A stretch of DNA of 5,463 nucleotides from Caulobacteraceae bacterium (GTDB taxonomy: Bacteria; Pseudomonadota; Alphaproteobacteria; Caulobacterales; Caulobacteraceae), in assembly GCA_004144935.1 (NCBI GenBank), contig SDZP01000243.1, positions 1 through 5,463 on the forward strand, read 5' to 3'. The notes beneath the pieces are model-generated. The model made no database searches, was not told where the DNA came from, and was given only the letters and a program-made list of their open reading frames with translations. Both the position numbers and the translations under genes were made by a program. Shown one piece after another: positions 1-5,463 of the stretch; the first letter of the stretch is position 1, and each line of letters opens with the position of its first letter.

Positions 1-194
1 ATCAGGAATACCCCCTGGACGACGCGCTCGACGACCTCGCCGACGAGGCCGAACAGGCGATCCGCAAGATCCCCGGCGAGGACCGCGCCTTCGACGAGAT
101 CGTCGAGCAGGCCATCTGCCGGGTGGTCAAGAAGGCCGCCTACCGCATCTGGGAACGCCGGCCGATGGTCGAGGCCGTGGTGCTGCGCATCTGA
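1..194 (+). CDS. rnj: Ribonuclease J, C-terminal end (partial)
   Basis: This is the 3' end of a gene that enters from the left edge; the readable frame begins at base 3 and gives 63 residues before the TGA at 192-194. The visible part has an acidic helix (DDALDDLADEAEQAI), then a basic stretch (RRVVKKAAYRIW-like, read as AICRVVKKAAYRIWERRP) and a closing strand, VEAVVLRI. This pattern resembles the small C-terminal domain of alphaproteobacterial RNase J, a metallo-beta-lactamase/beta-CASP ribonuclease with 5'-3' exonuclease and endonuclease activity in RNA processing and decay. The catalytic domain lies outside the window, so the name rests on the tail and on the neighbourhood: RNase J upstream of mmcE, DUF1467 and proS is, as I recall it, usual in Caulobacterales. 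The stop codon overlaps the next start by one base (TGATG), which suggests translational coupling. The identification is likely but unproven from this fragment. Confidence 0.68.
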   Translation, partial: QEYPLDDALDDLADEAEQAIRKIPGEDRAFDEIVEQAICRVVKKAAYRIWERRPMVEAVVLRI

Positions 195-904
195 TGACCG
201 ATGCGCCGGGCCCCTGGTCGGACCAGCCGCCGCCCGTGCAGGAGCGGCCCCTGTCCCAGTTCGAGCTGTGGAAGCTGGCCTGGCCCAATGTCGGGGTGAC
301 CATCGCCATCCTGCTGGTCGCCGTCTGGCAGATCGGCCGGCTGCTGTCGGGCGACGGCAATATCGGCATCGACTGGGGCGGCCTGTCCGCCGCTGCTTTG
401 GCGCAGGGCCGCTGGTGGACCCCGTTCACCAGCATGTTCATGCATGCCGGCATCGCCCACCTGATCTTCAACCTGATCGCCCTGGCCCAGCTTGGCCCGA
501 TCATCGCCCTGCGCTTTGGCCGCGATGGCCGGGCGCTGGCCACCTATGTCGGTTTCTACCTGCTCTGCGGCCTGCTGGGCGACGCGGTCTACCTGGCCAT
601 CCACCCGACCAGCGCGGTGCCGATGATCGGCGCCTCCGGGGCCATCTTCGGCCTGTGGGGCGCCAGCGCCCGGCTTGGCCCCGGCGGCAGCCTGGTTCCT
701 ATCCTCTCGCGCCAGGTGTGGAAGCAGACGCAATCGGCCATCGTCAGCAACCTGGTGATCATGGCCATCGTCCTGCTGCCCGCCCTGATGTCGGGCCAGA
801 TGTCGATGGGCGGCATCGCCTGGGAGGCGCACCTGGGCGGCTACCTTGCCGGCCTGCTGCTGATCGGCCTGCCGGTCTTCCGGGCCCGGCCGATCTGGCG
901 CTGA
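194..904 (+). CDS. Rhomboid-family intramembrane serine protease
   Basis: The 236-residue product fits a six-helix bacterial rhomboid, an inner-membrane protease that cuts transmembrane substrates within or next to the bilayer. A proline-rich cytosolic tail (about residues 1-30) precedes TM1 (about 34-51). The extended HAGIAHLIFN motif at 84-93 supplies the family's conserved His and Asn (H84, H89, N93). The catalytic serine is S148 in GASGAIFG (146-153), and its partner is H213 in the last helix, in WEAHLGGYLAGL. Other helices are roughly 114-136, 181-198 and 205-229. The catalytic Ser-His pair is intact, so an active enzyme is expected; the substrate cannot be read from sequence. The ATG shares its A with the preceding stop codon and has no good Shine-Dalgarno sequence at normal spacing, which points to translation by coupling to rnj. 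Family assignment is firm; physiological role is unknown. Confidence 0.93.
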   Translation: MTDAPGPWSDQPPPVQERPLSQFELWKLAWPNVGVTIAILLVAVWQIGRLLSGDGNIGIDWGGLSAAALAQGRWWTPFTSMFMHAGIAHLIFNLIALAQLGPIIALRFGRDGRALATYVGFYLLCGLLGDAVYLAIHPTSAVPMIGASGAIFGLWGASARLGPGGSLVPILSRQVWKQTQSAIVSNLVIMAIVLLPALMSGQMSMGGIAWEAHLGGYLAGLLLIGLPVFRARPIWR

Positions 905-974
905 CCCTTCGTCACTGTGGAGGCGGCGCGCCAACCGGTGTAGGACAGCGGCGCATCATCAAGCGGGACCTCTC

Positions 975-1394
975 ATGATCGGCAAACTCAACCACGTCGG
1001 CGTCGCCACCCCCTCCATCGACGCGTCGGTGAAGATGTACAAGGAGATGCTCGGCGCGACCTCGGTGACCGAGAAGTGGGCGATGCCGGAGCAGGGCGTC
1101 TGGGTCTGTTTCGTCAACCTGCCCAACAGCCAGATCGAACTGATCGAGCCCTACGGGGAAGCCTCGCCGATCCACGGCTTCCTGGCCAAGAACCCCAAGG
1201 GTGGTCAGCACCACATCTGTTTCGAGGTCGAGGACATCATCGCCGCCCGCGACGACATGAAGGCCAAGGGGGCCACGGTGCTCGGCGAGCCGCGCATAGG
1301 GGCCCACGGCACCCCGGTCATCTTCATCCACCCCAAGGACATGGGCGGCATGCTCGTGGAACTGATGGAAACGCCGAAGGGCGACGCGCACTGA
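975..1394 (+). CDS. mce: Methylmalonyl-CoA epimerase
   Basis: This 139-residue protein of the vicinal oxygen chelate (glyoxalase/bleomycin resistance) superfamily matches methylmalonyl-CoA epimerase in length and motifs. The enzyme interconverts (S)- and (R)-methylmalonyl-CoA, linking propionyl-CoA carboxylase to methylmalonyl-CoA mutase and thus propionate, odd-chain fatty acid and branched amino acid breakdown to succinyl-CoA. Two beta-alpha-beta-beta-beta modules are visible. The first opens with LNHVGVATPS and has IELIEP at 54-59. The second opens with GGQHHICFEVED at 76-87 and ends with GGMLVELME at 124-132. Likely metal ligands are H7, the Q53/E55 strand, H80 and E129, by analogy with characterised epimerases. 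The start is the ATG after a weak GCGGGA ribosome-binding site. A 70-base gap separates it from the rhomboid gene, with no terminator and no convincing promoter. Its stop overlaps the next start (TGATG). No mutase or carboxylase gene is in the window. Confidence 0.92.
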   Translation: MIGKLNHVGVATPSIDASVKMYKEMLGATSVTEKWAMPEQGVWVCFVNLPNSQIELIEPYGEASPIHGFLAKNPKGGQHHICFEVEDIIAARDDMKAKGATVLGEPRIGAHGTPVIFIHPKDMGGMLVELMETPKGDAH

Positions 1395-1654
1395 TGAACC
1401 CGCTGACCATGTTCGCCGTCTACCTGACCATCTGGTGGACGGCCCTGTTCGTGATCCTGCCGCTGGGCAGCCGCAGCTACCACGAGTCCGGCATCAAGGT
1501 GACCGACGGCGGCGACCCCGGCGCGCCGGTCAATCCCAACCTCAAGAAGAAGTTCATCACCACCACCTGGGTGTCCTTCGTCTTCTGGGCGGTGCTGATG
1601 CTGGCGTTGCACTTCCACTGGATCCCGATGCCGTCCCTGGCCCACTGGAACTGA
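1394..1654 (+). CDS. DUF1467 family small membrane protein
   Basis: An 86-residue protein starts at the ATG that shares its A with the epimerase stop codon. It has two predicted membrane helices, about residues 5-24 (MFAVYLTIWWTALFVILPLG) and 56-74. The loop between them is polar and carries RSYHESG (27-33), GGDPGAPVNPNLKKK (39-53) and the lysine cluster just before TM2. This helix - GxxxPGAPxxPxLKKK - helix layout is typical of DUF1467, a family found widely in alphaproteobacteria with no known function. The basic loop suggests it faces the cytoplasm by the positive-inside rule, with both ends in the periplasm. A possible GAAGGG ribosome-binding site lies at 1376-1381, slightly far from the start, so coupling to the epimerase probably matters. 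Conserved linkage to mce suggests a shared transcript but not a proven shared role. Family call is fairly secure; function is unknown. Confidence 0.87.
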   Translation: MNPLTMFAVYLTIWWTALFVILPLGSRSYHESGIKVTDGGDPGAPVNPNLKKKFITTTWVSFVFWAVLMLALHFHWIPMPSLAHWN

Positions 1655-1677
1655 CTGCACAGGTTTGCGTCCGGGCT

Positions 1678-1708
1678 GCACAATCTGCGTGCATATCGCA
1701 AATTGTGC
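1678..1708 (+). repeat. Near-perfect inverted repeat after DUF1467
   Basis: GCACAAT (1678-1684) pairs perfectly with ATTGTGC (1702-1708). After one C-A mismatch, TGCG (1686-1689) pairs with CGCA (1697-1700), leaving a 7-base loop TGCATAT. No T-tract follows, so it is not an intrinsic terminator. It could be an RNA stem that protects the 3' end of the upstream message, the 5' stem of a small RNA, or a DNA operator for a dimeric regulator. It stands out because it is AT-richer than its surroundings. Confidence 0.6.
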
Positions 1709-1824
1709 GGCGGGATCGCTCGTCTCCCTGCGACCAAACCCGGCAGTCGGGCATTCTTCAGTCTCGGAGAGCGGGCCTCGCCCGCTGTGTTCCGTGGCGT
1801 ATGTTCCCCGACGATTGAACTTGC

Positions 1825-1858
1825 AGGCCGCCTGGGTTTGACCCGGCGGCCTTCTTTT
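1825..1858 (+). terminator. Strong rho-independent terminator
   Basis: AGGCCGCC (1825-1832) pairs with GGCGGCCT (1845-1852). With a single bulged T at 1833, the stem continues as GGGT (1834-1837) with ACCC (1841-1844), closed by a TTG loop. The T-tract TTCTTTT (1852-1858) follows directly. The opposite strand has no T-tract at the right side, so termination acts on plus-strand transcripts only. It should end the transcript that carries the epimerase and DUF1467 genes, or a small RNA encoded just upstream, and insulate proS. Confidence 0.87.
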
Positions 1859-1870
1859 CGCCCGGCGTCG

Positions 1871-1900
1871 TTGCCAATCAAGGCCCCCACCGGCTAAGTC
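1871..1900 (+). promoter_or_regulatory. Candidate housekeeping promoter for proS
   Basis: TTGCCA at 1871-1876 and GCTAAGTC at 1893-1900 resemble the Caulobacter-type vegetative promoter, whose elements are close to TTGACG and GCTANAWC. The -10-like element has one mismatch. The gap is about a base longer than usual. Transcription would start near 1906-1908, about 20 bases before the proS ATG. Its position just after the terminator supports it: proS, lolC/E and lolD need their own promoter. No mapped start is available. Confidence 0.42.
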
Positions 1901-1926
1901 AGCGCCGATTATTCAACGGGGTTGCC

Positions 1927-3240
1927 ATGCGCCTGTCGCGCTATTTCCTGCCGGTGCTCAAGGAAGCGCCCGCCGACGTCCAGATCGTCTCCCATCAGCT
2001 CATGCTGCGGGCCGGCATGATCCGCCAGGAGGCGGCCGGCATCTATGCCTGGCTGCCGCTGGGCCTGCGGGTGCTGAAGAAGGTCGAGCAGATCGTCCGC
2101 GAGGAGATGGACCGCGCCGGCGCCGTCGAGCTCCTCATGCCGACCCTGCAGCTGGCCGACCTGTGGCGCGAGAGCGGCCGCTACGAGGCTTACGGCGACG
2201 AGATGCTGCGCATCACCGACCGCCATGGCCGCGACCTGCTCTATGGGCCCACCGCCGAAGAGGTGGTCACCGACATCTTCCGGGCCTCGGTGAAGAGCTA
2301 CAAGGACCTGCCGCTCAACCTCTACAACATCCAGTGGAAGTTCCGCGACGAGCGCCGCCCCCGCTTCGGCGTTATGCGCGGACGCGAGTTCCTGATGAAG
2401 GACGCCTACAGCTTCGACCTCAACGAGGCCGATGCCCGCAAGTCCTACAACCGGATGTTCATCGCCTACCTCAACACCTTCGCCCGCATGGGGCTGAAGG
2501 CCGTGCCGATGAAGGCCGACACCGGCCCGATCGGCGGCGACCTTTCTCACGAGTTCATCGTCCTGGCCGACACCGGCGAGAGCCAGGTGTTCTGCCACAG
2601 GGACCTGGTCGAGATGGGCGCCCCCGGCGCGGACGTCGATTTCGACGGCGACCTACAGCCGCTGGTCGACCAGCGCACTGCCCTCTACGCGGCCACCGAG
2701 GAGATGCACGACGCGGCGGCCTTCAACGCCGTGCCCGCCGACAAGCAGCTGTCGGCCCGCGGCATCGAGGTCGGCCACATCTTCTATTTCGGCGAGAAAT
2801 ATTCGAAGCCGATGAAGGCCAGCGTCGCCGGCCCCGATGGCCAGAACGCGCCGGTGCACATGGGCAGCTACGGCGTCGGCGTCTCGCGCCTGCTGGGCGC
2901 CATCATCGAGGCCAGCCACGACGAGGGCGGCATCATCTGGCCGGACGCCGTGGCGCCGTACGATCTGGGCATCATCAACCTGAAATCCGGCGACGCGGCC
3001 TGCGACGCCGCCTGCGAGACGGTCTATGCGGCGGCGAAGGCGGCCGGCAAGGACGTGCTCTACGACGACCGCGACGAGCGGGCCGGGGCCAAGTTCGCCA
3101 CCATGGACCTGATCGGCATCCCGCGGCAGATCGTCATCGGCCCCAAATCCATCGCCGAGGGCAATGTCGAGGTGAAGGTGCGGGCCACCGGCGAGCGCTC
3201 GGTCGCCACGCTCGACGCCGTGCTGGCGGGGCTCGCTTAA
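1927..3240 (+). CDS. proS: Prolyl-tRNA synthetase, short form without INS editing domain
   Basis: This 437-residue cytoplasmic class II aminoacyl-tRNA synthetase charges tRNA-Pro with proline using ATP. Motif 1 spans about residues 38-73 (GIYAWLPLG to the proline of LLMPTL). The TxE proline-pocket loop is GPTAEE at 107-112. Motif 2 is FRDERRPRFG (139-148) leading into REFLMKDAYSF (153-163). Motif 3 is GSYGVGVSRLLGAIIE (313-328). The anticodon-binding domain fills about 343-437, including DDRDERAGAKF and GIPRQIVIG. Typical bacterial enzymes such as that of E. coli are about 570 residues, with an insertion of about 180 residues between motifs 2 and 3 that removes mischarged alanine. Here only about 55 residues (roughly 224-278) separate the flanking SHEFIVLADTGE and GIEVGHIFYFGEKYS segments, so that editing domain is missing. 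The ATG follows a modest ACGGGG ribosome-binding site five bases away. It is probably the first gene of an operon with lolC/E and lolD. Confidence 0.97.
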   Translation: MRLSRYFLPVLKEAPADVQIVSHQLMLRAGMIRQEAAGIYAWLPLGLRVLKKVEQIVREEMDRAGAVELLMPTLQLADLWRESGRYEAYGDEMLRITDRHGRDLLYGPTAEEVVTDIFRASVKSYKDLPLNLYNIQWKFRDERRPRFGVMRGREFLMKDAYSFDLNEADARKSYNRMFIAYLNTFARMGLKAVPMKADTGPIGGDLSHEFIVLADTGESQVFCHRDLVEMGAPGADVDFDGDLQPLVDQRTALYAATEEMHDAAAFNAVPADKQLSARGIEVGHIFYFGEKYSKPMKASVAGPDGQNAPVHMGSYGVGVSRLLGAIIEASHDEGGIIWPDAVAPYDLGIINLKSGDAACDAACETVYAAAKAAGKDVLYDDRDERAGAKFATMDLIGIPRQIVIGPKSIAEGNVEVKVRATGERSVATLDAVLAGLA

Positions 3241-4519
3241 GTGAGCAAGCCGGGGGCCAAGGCCGCGCCGTTCGGGATGTGGGAGCGGGCCGTCGCCGGC
3301 CGCTACCTGCGCGCCCGGCGCCAGGACGCGGGCGTCGCCCTGATCTCCATCCTCGCCTTCCTCGGCATCGGGGCGGCGGTGCTGGTGCTCATCGTGGTGA
3401 TGAGCGTCATGAACGGCTTCCGCACCGAGCTGCTCAGCAAGATCCTCGGCTTCAACGGCCACGTCTATGTGGTCGGCGACCTGCCGTTGTCGGACGCCCA
3501 GCGGGCGGCGACGGTCAAGCGCATCCTGACCGTCCCCGGCGTCGCCCAGGCCACCCCGATGATCGAGGGCCAGGTGATGATCGTCGGTCGCGGCCAGGCC
3601 GGCGGCGCCATTGTCCGCGGGGTCAGCCGTTCCGACCTTCAGGCCACCAAGCTGGTCTCCGACAACATCAAGTCCGGCTCGCTCGACGGCTACGGCCAGG
3701 GCGAATACGGCGGCGACATGATCCTGCTCGGCCAGCGGCTGGCCATGCAGCTGGGCGTCGGGCCCGGCGACGCGGTAACCCTGGTGGCGGCCTCCAGCTC
3801 GCCCTCGGCCTTCGGCATGTCGGCCAACCAGAAGGACTACACCGTCGGCGGCATCTTCAGCGTCGGCATGAGCGAATACGACCAGGCCTTCGCCTACATG
3901 CCGCTCGAGCAGGCCCAGCTGTTCTTCGGCAAGGAGGGCAGCGTCGACGTTCTGGAGATCAAGCTCGACGATCCGGATACGGCGGTGGCGCTGAAACCCC
4001 TGATCCGTCAGGCGGCCGGCCCCGGGGCCAGCGTCAGCGACTGGACAGAGAAGAACCAGAGCTTTTTCAACGCCCTGCAGGTGGAGCGTACGGTGATGCG
4101 CTTCATCCTCTTCTGCATCGTCGTCATCGCGGCGATCAACATCGTCTCCGGCCTCATCATGCTGGTGAAGAACAAGAGCCGCGACATCGGCATCCTGCGC
4201 ACCATGGGGGCGACCAAGAACTCGGTGCTGCGCATCTTCTTCATGGCCGGGGCCAGCATCGGCGTGGCCGGCACCCTGGCCGGGCTGATCCTGGGGGTGC
4301 TGTTCTGCCTCAACATCCAGCACATCCAGGGCTTCGTCGAATGGGTGACCGGAACCAGCGTGTTCAACGCCGACGTCTATTTCCTCACCCATATTCCGGC
4401 CCGCATCGAATGGGGCGAGGTCGGCCTGATCGTCGGGGTCTCCCTGCTGGTCAGCTTCATCGCCACCCTGCCGCCGGCCCTGCGCGCCGCCAGCCTCGAT
4501 CCGGTCGAGGCCCTTCGCT

Positions 4520-4527
<8 letters not shown>
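3241..4527 (+). CDS. lolC: Lipoprotein-releasing ABC transporter permease, LolC/LolE family
   Basis: The 428-residue protein is the membrane part of the inner-membrane Lol complex, which extracts acylated lipoproteins from the outer leaflet and hands them to periplasmic LolA. It has the family's four-helix plan: TM1 about 33-57, ending in the hallmark VMSVMNGFR (53-61), a large periplasmic MacB-like domain (about 60-280), and TM2 to TM4 at about 286-310, 332-358 and 393-412. The cytoplasmic segment KNKSRDIGILRTMGAT (310-325) is the coupling helix that contacts LolD. The C-terminus ends in LDPVEALRYE, typical of FtsX-fold permeases. The segment SPSAFGMSANQKDYTV (187-202) lines up by eye with the LolA-binding hook of E. 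coli LolC. The start chosen is GTG directly after the proS stop, with a GGCGGGG sequence nine bases upstream; ATG at 3277 (residue 13) is an alternative. LolC, LolE or hybrid LolF cannot be separated with certainty here. Confidence 0.94.
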
Positions 4528-5206
<679 letters not shown>

Positions 5207-5209
5207 GCC

Positions 5210-5463
5210 CTAGCGCGCGTTCGGCGCGGCGCGAGGGGTGAGCGTCGTCTCGGTCGGCGCCCGGAACACAATCGGGATCGTGACCTCGCCCGTTCCCGGC
5301 GCGGTCCCCTGCGGGAACACGGCGTTCAGCCGGAACTTCGGCGCCAGCTTCAGGGCCGCCTCGCCAAATCCCATGCCGGCCGGGCTCTCGCCGCGCGTTC
5401 GGCAATTGGACAGCAGGCCGACGGGATTTCGGGACGGGTCTTCCTGACCTGCGCCACCAACGT
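5210..5463 (-). CDS. TonB C-terminal domain protein, 3' end (partial)
   Basis: On the minus strand, 83 residues are readable before the TAG at 5212-5210; the 5' part is beyond the right edge. The core, LSNCRTRGESPAG followed by MGFGEAALKLAPKFRL and then GEVTIPIVFRAP, matches the TonB C-terminal fold found in energy-transducing TonB proteins and in related TonB-domain proteins of Caulobacterales. The usual C-x-x-x-x-ESPxGxGFGxAAL helix region and the closing VTIPIVF strand are both present. A short Ala/Pro/Arg tail of about 15 residues follows. The membrane anchor and any proline-rich linker would lie outside the window, so a true TonB cannot be told from a stand-alone TonB-domain protein. The first 15 visible residues fit the domain poorly, which could indicate a frameshift near 5440. 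The gene converges on lolD with three bases between the stops. Confidence 0.72.
   Translation of the reverse strand, partial: VGGAGQEDPSRNPVGLLSNCRTRGESPAGMGFGEAALKLAPKFRLNAVFPQGTAPGTGEVTIPIVFRAPTETTLTPRAAPNAR

Larger units (their letters stand above)
1655..1858 (+). ncRNA. Candidate structured small RNA or structured 3' UTR
   Basis: About 200 bases between DUF1467 and the terminator hold no believable gene but several stem-loops. These are a long hairpin at 1678-1708, a CCCG/CGGG hairpin at 1739-1751, a perfect AGCGGG/CCCGCT hairpin at 1770-1786 (extendable by CGGA/TCCG at 1765-1768 and 1791-1794), and the terminator at 1825-1858. TCTCC at 1723-1727 can also pair with GGAGA at 1766-1770, enclosing the second hairpin. 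An intrinsic terminator this far from the last stop fits either a long 3' UTR of the rnj-mce-DUF1467 transcript or a separate small RNA of roughly 120-180 nt. I found no convincing -35/-10 pair for an independent promoter, and I cannot match it to a named RNA family. The boundaries are guesses. Confidence 0.3.

Noticed and set aside
140..934. Minus-strand open frame of 264 codons opposite the rhomboid gene
   Set aside because: It has low-complexity Gln/Ala/Gly/Asp composition and no motif, and it lies antisense to a rhomboid with an intact active site.
905..974. Promoter or terminator in the 70-base gap before the epimerase gene
   Set aside because: There is no stem followed by a T-tract and no convincing -35/-10 pair. 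The GGCGCGCC palindrome at 925-932 is unremarkable in such GC-rich sequence.
1655..1858. 6S RNA as an identity for the structured intergenic region
   Set aside because: The length is roughly right, but I could not build the long closing stem and central bubble. Alphaproteobacterial 6S RNA is usually near zapA and the 5-formyltetrahydrofolate cyclo-ligase gene, not proS.
1703..1897. A 64-codon open frame in the intergenic region before proS
   Set aside because: It runs straight through the intrinsic terminator and the proposed proS promoter, and it has no good ribosome-binding site and no recognisable features.
5214..5228. Intrinsic terminator after lolD
   Set aside because: A five-base GC stem exists, but no T-tract follows on either strand and it lies inside the convergent coding region.

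Overview
This is a GC-rich, almost fully coding chromosomal segment that looks like the core genome of an alphaproteobacterium. The best match is Caulobacterales (a Caulobacter, Phenylobacterium or Brevundimonas-like organism). The evidence is the codon use with G or C at most third positions, a short prolyl-tRNA synthetase without the usual editing insertion, a DUF1467 protein, RNase J, and the order mmcE - DUF1467 - proS - lolC/E - lolD. I see no mobile element, CRISPR array, tRNA, rRNA or sign of recent transfer.

Region 1 (1-1654, plus strand) is a tightly packed gene string. It holds the last 63 residues of a protein that looks like ribonuclease J, then a rhomboid-family intramembrane protease, then methylmalonyl-CoA epimerase, then a small two-helix membrane protein of the DUF1467 family. 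Two of the three junctions are TGATG stop/start overlaps, which implies translational coupling. A 70-base gap precedes the epimerase gene.

Region 2 (1655-1926) is the only long non-coding stretch. It has a strong hairpin just after DUF1467, further small hairpins, a near-perfect rho-independent terminator ending at about 1858, and a plausible housekeeping promoter for proS. The terminator lies about 200 bases after the last stop codon. The stretch between is therefore either a structured 3' untranslated region or an independent small RNA, and it is the most interesting part of the window.

Region 3 (1927-5206, plus strand) is a second operon: proS, then a LolC/E-type lipoprotein-releasing permease, then its ATPase LolD. 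The proS and permease genes have no bases between them, and the permease and lolD overlap by 8 bases. The two Lol proteins form the inner-membrane ABC machine that extracts outer-membrane lipoproteins and passes them to LolA.

Region 4 (5210-5463, minus strand) is the 3' end of a convergent gene whose product ends in a TonB-type C-terminal domain, cut by the window edge. Only three bases separate its stop codon from that of lolD.

Most of the window is ordinary housekeeping sequence. I found no convincing new multi-gene system. The candidates worth a second look are the structured intergenic region, the editing-deficient ProRS, the placement of the rhomboid gene, and a possible frame problem in the TonB-domain gene at the right edge.
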